Part shown: positions 1 to 6,709 of the stretch, piece after piece
How the letters are laid out: each line of letters starts with the position of its first letter
How positions within the stretch are numbered: position 1 is the stretch's first letter
From: RQOF01 sp964461135
Lineage (GTDB): Bacteria > Calditrichota > Calditrichia > RBG-13-44-9
Assembly: GCA_964461135.1 (NCBI GenBank)
Contig: CAYWTB010000084.1
Location: forward strand, 1-19,991
Length of the DNA stretch: 19,991 bases
Reading direction: 5' to 3'
Notes under the pieces: generated by a model
The model's input: only the letters and a program-made list of their open reading frames with translations
Database searches by the model: none
Told to the model about the DNA's origin: nothing
Translations under genes and position numbers: made by a program

Positions 1-1
1 A

Positions 2-79
2 AAACATAATCGTTTACCTAATTTTGTAGGTACTCATTTTTGTGATGAACCTTATATGGATCCGAATGGGCTACTTTAA
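2..79 (+). CDS. 3' end of a gene entering from the left (partial, unidentified)
   Basis: An open frame runs from the first bases of the window to a TAA at 77-79 and gives the 25 residues KHNRLPNFVGTHFCDEPYMD followed by PNGLL. There is no start codon, so if real it is the C-terminus of a gene lying mainly outside the window. I do not recognise the family. The fragment is short and could be chance; the only support is the absence of an internal stop and a plausible amino-acid composition. Confidence 0.25.
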   Translation, partial: KHNRLPNFVGTHFCDEPYMDPNGLL

Positions 80-347
80 TTTTTGAGTTGATGCATACCC
101 TAATCTCAATACCTGGAAGGCTGCCAGTCCGGCTTTAGACCAATAGTGTCCGGTCAATGTGATATAAACTTTATTAAATTGCCCGGCAAGTAACCCGCTG
201 GGAAATATTTTTCAGGATATACTTTATTTTTACCTTTACCCGAAAAGTGAAATGTATGTTTAATGTTAAAGATTATAGATCAAATACATTTTCGGTAAAA
301 TTTAATAAATCCCTAATATTAGAGGTCACCAAACTTCTCATTGCCTG

Positions 348-371
348 TTCTTTTGCCTTGATGCAAAAGAA
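348..371. repeat. Perfect short palindrome in the left intergenic region
   Basis: TTCTTTTGC (348-356) is followed by a six-base loop and the exact complement GCAAAAGAA (363-371), then ACCAAAAAAC. It lies in the non-coding stretch 80-721. From memory, similar TTTTGC...GCAAAA words followed by CCAAAAAA recur between genes in Bacteroidota-type genomes; I could not check this. It could act as a terminator on either strand, but it has no clear T-tract. Confidence 0.4.
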
Positions 372-410
372 CCAAAAAACCCGTCTGGCTGGCGCCGCCG
401 GACAGGTCAA

Positions 411-586
411 GACTGTCAGGAAAAATCTGAAAATTCAACGGTGCACCTCTCTAAAATTCTTAAACTCCCCCGCACTCAATAGTAGAATAGCTATAAAGAT
501 TTTTTGCATATGTTGAGTGCGGGGTCAGACAGAAAGAATTTTTACGTTCGGTGCACCGGAATTTCTGGCGATTTTTCCTGAAGGTC
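411..586. repeat. Imperfect inverted repeat of about 175 bp, MITE-like
   Basis: Several blocks occur in mirror order around a centre near 496. The inner arms are a perfect 12-bp pair, CCCCGCACTCAA (468-479) and TTGAGTGCGGGG (513-524). Outside these lie AAATTCTT and AAGAATTTT, then GGTGCACC at 440-447 and 551-558. Outermost, GTCAGGAAAAATC (415-427) pairs with GATTTTTCCTGAAGGTC (570-586). The blocks are separated by mismatches and small length differences. No protein is recognisable in it; the open frames across it look like chance. It could be a decayed small mobile element or a structured RNA. Confidence 0.45.
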
Positions 587-628
587 TATCTTAACTACAT
601 CTTATTTTTTAACTGGATAGTAATGACC

Positions 629-701
629 CTCAGCAGGCAGGCCGCGACATCCATGTCTCGCCACATAGTGGTCCCTTCCGGGACAATGACAGCCTGCTCA
701 G
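629..701. other. Cluster of three stem-loops downstream of the purine permease gene
   Basis: An outer 7-bp stem, AGCAGGC (632-638) with GCCTGCT (692-698), encloses two hairpins: GACAT-CC-ATGTC at 646-657 and GTCCC-TTCC-GGGAC at 671-684. Together these would fold as a three-way junction. The cluster ends about 20 bp beyond the stop codon of the minus-strand permease gene, so a role in 3' end formation is possible, but there is no T-run next to the stems. The rest of 80-721 shows no convincing gene. Confidence 0.35.
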
Positions 702-721
702 TTTCGGAGCTAAAGCAATAT

Positions 722-2095
722 TCATATAAAAATATACCGTATGATGAACAGCAGAGCAAAAATCATGATCAACCAGTGCACTTCCTTTGCCCGCCCCGCC
801 AGAATTTTGACGATGGTATAGGAAATAAATCCGAAGGCGATTCCCTCCGTGATGCTGAATCCGCTGAGCGGCATGATAACAATGGTCAGAAAGGCCGGAA
901 AGGCCTCACTGAAATCATTCCATTGAATGCGGGATACGCTGCTCATCATCAGGCACCCTACGGTAATCAGTGCCGGTGCAATGACCGGGTACAGCTGCAG
1001 CTGAAGAGTCCTTCCGCCGGTCAACACCATTTCATAAGGGTGCGGACTGCCGATCATGGACACCAGCGGAGAAAAAAACAAAGCCGCCAGGAAAAAGAGA
1101 CCGGTAACCAGATTAGCCAGCCCGGTTCGTCCTCCCTGCGATACACCGGCCGCACTTTCTATATAACTGGTAATGGTGGAGGTGCCCAGCAGGGCTCCGC
1201 TGATGGTGGCAAAGGCATCCGCCTGCAAAGCCTTCCTGGCTCCGGGCAGAGTTCCATCTTTCCTGATAAAACCGGCCTTCTCACTCACCCCGATAAGGGT
1301 ACCGATGGTATCGAAGAGATCCAGGATGAAGAAAGTAAAAACGATGGTGAAAAAACCAATATTCAATGCTCCGGCAATGTCCATCTTAAAAAAAGTAGGG
1401 GATAGTGACGGCGGGGCAGAGAGGATGCCCTGGTAATCAATAATGCCGGTGAGCAGCCCAATCACGGTATTGGCAGCGATTCCGATCAGGATTGCACCTC
1501 TCACGCCGCGGCTGGTCAGAATGGCGATCAGCAAAGTGCCGAAAAGGGTTAACAGCACCGGAGAACTCCTGATGGTTCCCAGCTTTACCAGTGAGCCGGG
1601 ATCATCCACCACCAACCCGCCCCACTGCAGTCCCAGGAAGGCTATCAGCAGCCCTATACCAACCGCAATGGCATGCTTCAGGGTATCGGGTACCGCCCGT
1701 ATGACTTCCTTCATAAAAGGAGTAAAGGACAGAAGCAGGAAGACTGTTCCTGAAATAAAAACCGCTCCCAGTGCAACCTGCCAGGCATGGGTTCCTGCCT
1801 GTTCACCCATTTGCAGTGAAATCAGAGGAACGGCGGCAAATGCAAAGAAGAAATTGTGACCCATGGCGGGCGCCTGAGCGATGGGGTAATTGGTCATTAA
1901 TCCCATCAGGAGGGTACCCAGGGCACTGGCAATACAGGTGGCCACAAATACCGCACCCCTGTCCATACCTGCAGCTGACAAAACCGCCGGCTGTACAAAA
2001 ATAATATATGCCATGGTCAGAAAAGTGGTGGAACCGGCAATAATTTCAGTTTTTACGGTAGTATTGTTTTCCGAAAGTCTGAAATAGTTTAGCAT
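722..2095 (-). CDS. NCS2-family purine permease (AzgA/PbuG-like)
   Basis: A 457-residue inner-membrane transporter, expected to import a purine base (adenine, guanine or hypoxanthine) with protons. What is seen: an N-terminus of AzgA type (TEIIAGSTTFLTMAYIIFV, residues 16-34), many hydrophobic segments through the whole length, the conserved acidic helix LDLFDTIGTLIG (258-269), and GTSTITSYIESAAG...GGRTGL (304-325). The length is normal for the family. The start is supported by GAGGAGAG just upstream. It follows the ykgJ-type gene by 74 bp on the same strand and may share its transcript. The usual PGMGLNAFFAF-like motif reads PAMGHNFFFAF here (76-86), so the substrate cannot be assigned. No purine riboswitch was recognised upstream. 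Confidence 0.9.
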   Translation of the reverse strand: MLNYFRLSENNTTVKTEIIAGSTTFLTMAYIIFVQPAVLSAAGMDRGAVFVATCIASALGTLLMGLMTNYPIAQAPAMGHNFFFAFAAVPLISLQMGEQAGTHAWQVALGAVFISGTVFLLLSFTPFMKEVIRAVPDTLKHAIAVGIGLLIAFLGLQWGGLVVDDPGSLVKLGTIRSSPVLLTLFGTLLIAILTSRGVRGAILIGIAANTVIGLLTGIIDYQGILSAPPSLSPTFFKMDIAGALNIGFFTIVFTFFILDLFDTIGTLIGVSEKAGFIRKDGTLPGARKALQADAFATISGALLGTSTITSYIESAAGVSQGGRTGLANLVTGLFFLAALFFSPLVSMIGSPHPYEMVLTGGRTLQLQLYPVIAPALITVGCLMMSSVSRIQWNDFSEAFPAFLTIVIMPLSGFSITEGIAFGFISYTIVKILAGRAKEVHWLIMIFALLFIIRYIFI

Positions 2096-2169
2096 GATCT
2101 CTCCTCTCGGTTCCCGGCATAGCCGACGTCCTCTGTTTCAGGCACATGTTTAACCAGGACGAAGCAAAC

Positions 2170-2583
2170 TCAGGTCTCCGTCACAGGTTCAATTTGGGAA
2201 TGAGCCCGGATTTCCTCCCGGCTATGCCAAATACCCTGATCAATGCCGGAGCAAAATGATTTCAACTGTTTCCAGCGATAGGCAGATTTCAGGTTTTCCG
2301 GCCAGAACGGAAAGGTGCGGCACTGCAGCGGTCGGACGTCATAGATGGAACACCGGTTATCCTGCAGAAATATGCAGGCATAATGCGATTCGTCCTCCAG
2401 GGCCCACCCCTTTTCACCATGCACAGCATATTGTTTCAGAAAAAACTCCTGATCCATCGAGAAAAACCGGCTGACGGACTCTATCTCTTCCTGCGAAATT
2501 CTAACCTTGCCTCCCGGGAGCCTGCAACATTCCCCACAGGAGGTACAGGTGAACCTGAGGCCATTGTCATAAAACTTTTTCAT
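2170..2583 (-). CDS. YkgJ-family cysteine-cluster protein
   Basis: A 137-residue soluble protein of the zinc/iron-chelating YkgJ type (older name UPF0153). What is seen: CTSCGECC (Cys13, 16, 19 and 20), Cys70, Cys78, the family signature DVRPLQCRTFPFWP (82-95, with Cys88) and Cys111. These cysteines are expected to bind a metal ion or an iron-sulfur cluster; the cellular role of the family is not established. The length is typical and the protein appears complete. It has no signal peptide or membrane segment, so it is probably cytoplasmic. It is the upstream gene of a likely two-gene unit with the purine permease. Confidence 0.85.
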   Translation of the reverse strand: MKKFYDNGLRFTCTSCGECCRLPGGKVRISQEEIESVSRFFSMDQEFFLKQYAVHGEKGWALEDESHYACIFLQDNRCSIYDVRPLQCRTFPFWPENLKSAYRWKQLKSFCSGIDQGIWHSREEIRAHSQIEPVTET

Positions 2584-2690
2584 ATGCAGCTCTTTTCAGG
2601 TGAAATTTATATAACCCACATAATACTCTCAAATAGAATTTATGTTTTCGGGCTTTTTTTTAAGGTACCAGGTATCAGGAGTCAGGCTTC

Positions 2691-2744
2691 AAAAAAACAA
2701 GATTACCACATGGTGGTCGCCATGCGAAAGATCAAAGATTAAAG
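2691..2744 (+). repeat. Dispersed spacer motif, copy A
   Basis: Contains GATTACCACATGGTGGTCGC (2701-2720) followed by CATGCGAAAGATCAAAGATT, and is preceded by a CAGGTATCAGG word and an A-run. The same order of words recurs as copy B at 5117-5200 and, on the opposite strand, as copy C at 3051-3083. The centre TCGC-N-AT-GCGA is a small palindrome kept in all copies. Confidence 0.6.
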
Positions 2745-3050
2745 AGGTTAAAGGGTAAAGGCAAGGTATAAGTGATAAGGATTAAGTAACAAGGGAGAAG
2801 ATTTCCCCCAAACGAAATTCGTGAAATTCGTGGACCATTTTTGCCGACTGCCTACTGGATGCTGGATAAGGGAAAAAGGCTAAGGGATAAGGGCTTCCCG
2901 ACGACCCATATCATACCGGTCTCTGATTCTTTCTCGGTTTTCTATTACCATTGAAGATCCATTGAAATTAGATTTATGAAAAGTATTTACACAAAATATT
3001 TTACAATCTTTCTCGACGAGATGACTGGATGGAGTTGGCATCGTCGGGAA

Positions 3051-3083
3051 TCTTTCGCATAGCGATCATTTCGTGGTAATCTT
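3051..3083 (-). repeat. Dispersed spacer motif, copy C (inverted)
   Basis: Read on the minus strand this is GATTACCACGAAATGATCGC followed by TATGCGAAAGA, matching copy A at 2701-2732 except for the four bases after CCAC and one further base. It lies 350 bp from copy A in opposite orientation, both upstream of the MFS gene. Confidence 0.6.
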
Positions 3084-3084
3084 T

Positions 3085-3114
3085 CCTGCCTGCGCCGATG
3101 CTCCGGCAGGCAGG
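3085..3114. repeat. GC-rich hairpin CCTGCCTGC / GCAGGCAGG
   Basis: A perfect 9-bp stem, CCTGCCTGC (3085-3093) with GCAGGCAGG (3106-3114), around a 12-base loop. It sits directly beside copy C of the dispersed spacer motif. It lies about 200 bp upstream of the MFS start, is not followed by a T-tract, and is more likely a repeat remnant than a terminator. Confidence 0.4.
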
Positions 3115-3310
3115 CATCCTTAATCTTTGATCTTGTCTTTTTGCCATCTGCAGACCGTAAACTGTCGACTGTTTTTTCTTTATTCTATATTCTTGCCCTT
3201 CTCCCGAGTGGGGGTTACCGTCAGGTAATTTATTTTTTCCCTTGATAAAATGGCACTTTTTTCTGATTTTTTCCAAACGTTGATCTACTCATTTCATTCA
3301 GGAGAATTAA

Positions 3311-5020
3311 ATGTCTGCCGAGAAACCCGTTTATCCACTTTCATTCCGCATTCGCAGATTTATCAACTGGTTCCCTATGGGGCTCACCTATGCTTTCCTC
3401 TACATGGGGCGCTATAATCTCACCGTCTCCAAGAACGCCCTGGGGGATCTAATGACCAAGGCGGACTTCGGTACTATTTTTGCCGCAGGAACCATCACCT
3501 ATGCCTTCAGCTTTCTTATCAACGGTCCACTGACGGATAAAATCGGAGGAAAACGGGCTATTCTCATCAGTGCCGGCGGAGCGGCAATCATGAACATCCT
3601 GCTGGGCGTGCTAACTTATGTCCTGCTGACCACTGAAACCCAATTCAATCTGGTCCTGTGGTTTTCCATTATTTATGCCGGAAATATGTATTTCCAAAGC
3701 TACGGAGCGGTGTCCATCGTAAAGGTTAATTCCAACTGGTTTCATATCCGGGAACGGGGTGTGTTCGGTGGTATATTCGGTATGCTTATTTCGCTGGGAT
3801 TGTATTTTGCATTTGACTGGGGACAACTGATCGTACAGGCTACCCAGGCGACTCCTACCAGTCTGAGTGCAGTTCAGAAGCTGTTACGCCACCTCCTGGC
3901 CATCGACGGCAGCAGTGGAATCGACCAGACCTGGTGGGTATTCTGGGTACCAGCCGCGTTGCTGGGATTCTTCCTGCTGATCGAAATCTTCCTGCTGCGG
4001 GACAAGCCGTCCGGGGCTGGTTTTGAAGATTTCGACACTGGTGACGCCTCTTCCGGGGAGATGGACAAAGTTTTCGGGCTGAAAGAGATCCTGATGAAAA
4101 TTCTGACCAATAAAATCATAATCACCATTGCAATTATTGAATTCTGCTCGGGTGTGATGCGTAACGGTATTATGCACTGGTACCTTATTTTTGCCAACGA
4201 CATGGGTTATGTCTATAACTTCTTCGTGAAAGTGCACTGGGGATTGCTGCTAATGCTGGCAGGAGTGTTAGGAGGTATTTTTGCGGGAGTGATATCCGAT
4301 AAAGTATTTGGTTCCCGCCGCGGTCCGGTGGCTGCACTTCTGTATGGCCTGATGCTGATCAGCACTCTGGCCATGTGGCCGCTGGTTACTTCCACAAATA
4401 ATCAGGTGAAGGATGGCTTTGAGGTGATTATCGATAAACAGAAAGTGGAAAAATATAAACATGCCCATCAGATTGATATTCCCCATATTAAAAACCGGCT
4501 GGAAGAAAAATACCAGGTACAGATTGTGGATACCAGTGGTTCACAGGTCATCTGGAAAGTGTATTCGCCAGAAAAACGCCGCATGATTGCCACCCGTATA
4601 GAAGGCACTCAGCTGGCGCAGTATGAACGGTACAACAAATATAAGGGAGAATCTGAGCTTCTGCGGGTGGATCTGAAAGACGTGGGACGGGTTCTGGGAG
4701 CACCCACCAATACCAATAGTTTTATCCTGGGATTCATCGTGGTCTTTATGTCCCTGTGTGTCATTGGTGTGCACGGCATGCTTTCCGGGACATCCACCAT
4801 GGATTTCGGCGGGCGGCGGGCAGCTGCCACCGCCGTGGGGTTGATAGACGGTTTTGTCTACCTGGGAACCGGTGTGCAGTCCATAGCACTGGGATTTCTC
4901 ACCACCCAAAACTGGAACTACTGGCCACCGTTCCTGATTCCCTTTGCCATTCTGGGACTCATACTCTCCATTCGCATCTGGTATGCTTTTCCACATGCGA
5001 AAAAGAAGGGGCATAAATGA
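3311..5020 (+). CDS. MFS transporter of the organophosphate:phosphate antiporter type (GlpT/UhpT-like) with an inserted loop domain
   Basis: A 569-residue inner-membrane carrier. The first half has GRYNLTVSKNALGDL (33-47) and AYAF-like text before LINGPLTDKIGGKRAI (69-84), the arrangement typical of GlpT/UhpT/UhpC proteins. The second half has ISDKVFGSRRGP (328-339) and DFGGRRAAATAVGLIDGF (498-515). Such carriers exchange organic phosphates for inorganic phosphate; the substrate here is unknown. The family is usually about 440-470 residues. The extra length is mainly a hydrophilic stretch at about 361-470 between predicted TM9 and TM10, which topology rules place in the periplasm. The start is fixed by AGGAG six bases before ATG. 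No glycerol-phosphate metabolic genes lie nearby. Confidence 0.85.
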   Translation: MSAEKPVYPLSFRIRRFINWFPMGLTYAFLYMGRYNLTVSKNALGDLMTKADFGTIFAAGTITYAFSFLINGPLTDKIGGKRAILISAGGAAIMNILLGVLTYVLLTTETQFNLVLWFSIIYAGNMYFQSYGAVSIVKVNSNWFHIRERGVFGGIFGMLISLGLYFAFDWGQLIVQATQATPTSLSAVQKLLRHLLAIDGSSGIDQTWWVFWVPAALLGFFLLIEIFLLRDKPSGAGFEDFDTGDASSGEMDKVFGLKEILMKILTNKIIITIAIIEFCSGVMRNGIMHWYLIFANDMGYVYNFFVKVHWGLLLMLAGVLGGIFAGVISDKVFGSRRGPVAALLYGLMLISTLAMWPLVTSTNNQVKDGFEVIIDKQKVEKYKHAHQIDIPHIKNRLEEKYQVQIVDTSGSQVIWKVYSPEKRRMIATRIEGTQLAQYERYNKYKGESELLRVDLKDVGRVLGAPTNTNSFILGFIVVFMSLCVIGVHGMLSGTSTMDFGGRRAAATAVGLIDGFVYLGTGVQSIALGFLTTQNWNYWPPFLIPFAILGLILSIRIWYAFPHAKKKGHK

Positions 5021-5062
5021 GGATGAAGGATTAAGGATGAAGGATTAAGGATGAAGGATTAA
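5021..5062 (+). repeat. Three perfect tandem copies of a 14-bp unit
   Basis: GGATGAAGGATTAA repeats exactly three times, starting on the base after the MFS stop codon, followed by a broken fourth copy (GGAATAGG). The unit is itself two related heptads, GGATGAA and GGATTAA. Similar GGAT(A/G/T)AA words are scattered over 2735-2890 and 5730-5770, all on the plus strand. Confidence 0.85.
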
Positions 5063-5116
5063 GGAATAGGGAACGTAGAGCATGGCGGTAAGCGCATAGC
5101 GCATAGCGGAAAGGAT

Positions 5117-5200
5117 GCAGGTATCAGGTTTCAGGAATCAAAAAAAGATTAAAAATCAAAGATTAAAAATTACCAAGAAGTGGTCGCGATGCGAAAGAAA
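5117..5200 (+). repeat. Dispersed spacer motif, copy B
   Basis: The same word order as copy A: CAGGTATCAGGTTTCAGG, an A-run, GATTAAAAATCAAAGATTAA, then ATTACCAAGAAGTGGTCGCG and ATGCGAAAGA. The longer shared frame with copy A (the CAGGTATCAGG block plus the GATTACCA block at a similar distance) suggests a common ancestor of about 80 bp rather than a chance match of a short word. Confidence 0.6.
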
Positions 5201-5270
5201 AAAAATTAAAAACAGGCGATTGCGGGGTGGATGTCCGATTTATTAAGTATTGAGTTGTTCGTGAACCAGG

Positions 5271-5350
5271 CCCCATAGGGGCGATATGTTTATAGCAAAA
5301 AGCGACCCATCACCTTTATTAAAATCCCGTCAGGGATGACATGTTTCAAA
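5271..5350 (+). repeat. Two related short hairpin units followed by GA(T/C)ATGTTT
   Basis: Unit 1 is CCCC-ATA-GGGG (5271-5281) followed by CGATATGTTTATAG. Unit 2 is ATCCC-GTCA-GGGAT (5324-5337) followed by GACATGTTTCAAA. The hairpin bases differ while pairing is kept, and the trailing ATGTTT word is shared. From memory, units of this form (CCCGTAGGGACGACATGTTTATAG-like) occur widely between genes in environmental bacteria; this was not checked. Confidence 0.55.
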
Positions 5351-5598
5351 TATTTAGATGCTTAGGAAAGCGACGTCCAGGAAGTCTACAGTTGGCAGAA
5401 GAGGTTGTCTTCTGGTACCTGTTACCTGAAACCTGTCTTTCCGCTATACGCTTTCCGCTTTGCAATTCGTGTTAATTTGTGTTAATTCCCGTCCCTTTCT
5501 TGTATCGGGCAGGCAGAGCGCATAGCGTAAAAGATGCAGGTTTCAGATTTTAGGAAATGGGATAAACCCGTCAGACCTGGATAAACTTCATATTATCC

Positions 5599-5680
5599 TT
5601 GCCCTGAAGGGGCAACAGAAAATAAAACAGGGCAACGCCCTGTTCCCGGAACACCAATAGACCAATAGCCCTGTAAGGGC
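5599..5680. repeat. Run of three small GC hairpins
   Basis: TTGCCC...GGGCAA (5599-5615), AACAGGGC-AAC-GCCCTGTT (5626-5644, perfect 8-bp stem with a three-base loop) and GCCCT-GTA-AGGGC (5668-5680). The last is followed by GAAATAAAAAAT and preceded by the near-duplicate words ACCAATAGACCAATAG. They share the GGGC/GCCC theme and resemble the units at 5271-5350. No coding function is evident. Confidence 0.55.
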
Positions 5681-5967
5681 GAAATAAAAAATCTGATACA
5701 CAGAGTGATGCAGGAAGGATGATGAGTAGGTAGTAGACAGGATGAAGGATGAAGGGCAAAGATTAAAGAACAGGCTCAAGGCGAAGGGCTCAAGGCTATA
5801 TCCAGTTAGCGTATTTTGTACTTTTTACTTTGTATTTTATATTTCCTGGTTCCTGAAGCCTGATACCTGGAACCTGTGTTTTATCAGCTTTGCTCTTTGC
5901 ACTATATAATTCATGTTATTGGTAAATGAAAAAAGTATGACGATTAATAAAAAACATAGGTTGAATA

Positions 5968-6690
5968 ATGGAAAAAAATCATTTTGATATTATCATTCTA
6001 CTGGGAAGACCGGCATCCGGTAAATCCGAGGTGATCGATTATCTCAAAAAGACCCCGGTTAAGGAACGAATTGAACGATTCCATATTGGCAAATTTGAAG
6101 AAATTGACGATTTCCCCATGCTCTGGACCTGGTTTGAAGAGGATGCCATTCTGGAGAAGATCCTGAAAAAACCGCGCATGCACACGGACAGGGACGGTTA
6201 CTTCCTCCATGAGTACCAGTGGCACCTGCTTATTGAGCGAATCAACATGGAATATTCCAAAAAATTAAGAGATCTGCCCGATTATCACCGGCAATACACC
6301 TCAATCATTGAATTTTCACGGGGGAGCGAGCACGGCGGTTACCGGGCTGCGGTACCGCATCTCTCCGAAGAAATTGTTAATACGGCCGGAATCGTTTACA
6401 TTAATGTGTCCTACCAGGAATCCAAGCGGAAAAACCGGCGGAGATTCAATCCGGAGCGGCCTGACAGCATCCTGGAACACGGTCTGCCGGACGAAAAGCT
6501 GGAAAAACTGTACAAAGAGGTAGACTGGGAGGAAATAAGCGCCGGAGATCCCCACTATATTGATATTAAAGGCCACAAAGTTCCCTACGTTGTATTTCAG
6601 AACGAACCGGAAATCACCGATAAACCGCAGGAACTGGGGGATCACCTGCAGGAGGTTACCGGACGGTTGTGGGGGGTAAGATGGCGTTAG
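5968..6690 (+). CDS. P-loop NTPase-like protein of unknown function
   Basis: A 240-residue soluble protein that I cannot place in a named family. It starts with a beta strand and Walker A motif, IIILLGRPASGKSEV (8-22, GRPASGKS at 13-20), as in small nucleotide kinases and related ATPases. Later features are HTDRDGYFLHEYQWHLL (about 72-88), IIEFSRGSEHGGYRAAVPHLSEE (112-134 region), a strand GIVYINVSYQ (about 141-150) that could precede a Walker B-like or lid region, and the basic segment SKRKNRRRFNPERPDS. There is no signal peptide or membrane helix. The last four codons (VRWR) and the stop lie in a degenerate unit of the palindrome array that follows, so the original C-terminus may have been altered. 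ATP or GTP binding is likely; a kinase activity is only a guess. Confidence 0.75.
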   Translation: MEKNHFDIIILLGRPASGKSEVIDYLKKTPVKERIERFHIGKFEEIDDFPMLWTWFEEDAILEKILKKPRMHTDRDGYFLHEYQWHLLIERINMEYSKKLRDLPDYHRQYTSIIEFSRGSEHGGYRAAVPHLSEEIVNTAGIVYINVSYQESKRKNRRRFNPERPDSILEHGLPDEKLEKLYKEVDWEEISAGDPHYIDIKGHKVPYVVFQNEPEITDKPQELGDHLQEVTGRLWGVRWR

Positions 6691-6709
6691 GAGGCATTCC
6701 GACATTTTC
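6674..6709 (+). repeat. Degenerate 5' unit of the palindrome array, overlapping the P-loop gene end
   Basis: GGTAAGATGGCGTTAGGAGG (6675-6694), a 7-base addition, then ACATTTTCC matches the inter-palindrome spacer at 6829-6856 (GGTAAGACGGCGTTGGGAGA followed by CATTTTC). The TAG stop of the P-loop gene (6688-6690) falls where the other units read TGG. The array therefore reaches into the gene. Confidence 0.7.

Larger units (their letters stand above)
2584..3310. other. Repeat-mosaic spacer without a gene (727 bp)
   Basis: The divergent spacer between the ykgJ-type gene and the MFS transporter. It is a patchwork of short low-complexity words: GTACCAGGTATCAGG (2664-2678), AAAGATTAAAGAGGTTAAAG-like runs (about 2735-2760), GGATAAGGGAAAAAGG (2864-2879) and the pair GAAATTCGTGAAATTCGTGG (about 2814-2833). 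It also holds two copies of a dispersed motif, annotated separately. The only longer open frame (3001-3276, minus) consists of these repeats and has no protein-like features. Promoters for both flanking genes must lie here, but none stands out. Confidence 0.6.
5063..5967. other. Repeat-mosaic spacer without a gene (about 900 bp)
   Basis: Between the MFS and P-loop genes no open frame looks protein-like; the two overlapping minus-strand frames near 5571-5779 lie on hairpin repeats. The stretch holds AGCGCATAGCGCATAGCGGA (5091-5110), CAGG-T-word runs in both orientations (about 5118-5140, 5415-5435, 5845-5875), a GTGTTAATTTGTGTTAATTC pair (about 5469-5488), and the hairpin units listed separately. 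The last 70 bases before the P-loop gene are AT-rich and probably contain its promoter. Confidence 0.6.

Noticed and set aside
247..516. Plus-strand open frame of 89 codons near the left end
   Set aside because: Runs through the palindrome and inverted repeat at 348-586; basic, low-complexity translation with no recognisable feature.
551..1405. Plus-strand open frame of 284 codons
   Set aside because: Mostly antisense to the well-supported purine permease gene, with a low-complexity polar composition and no domain.
2096..2169. Possible purine riboswitch in front of the permease gene
   Set aside because: Only 74 bp are available and none of the expected pairing or conserved junction bases could be recognised.
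3001..3276. Minus-strand open frame of 91 codons in the spacer before the MFS gene
   Set aside because: Built from dispersed repeat words and a GC hairpin; no ribosome-binding site or protein-like pattern.
5571..5779. Two overlapping minus-strand frames of about 62 codons
   Set aside because: They overlap each other and cover the GCCC/GGGC hairpins; the hydrophobic translation is a by-product of the T-rich complement.
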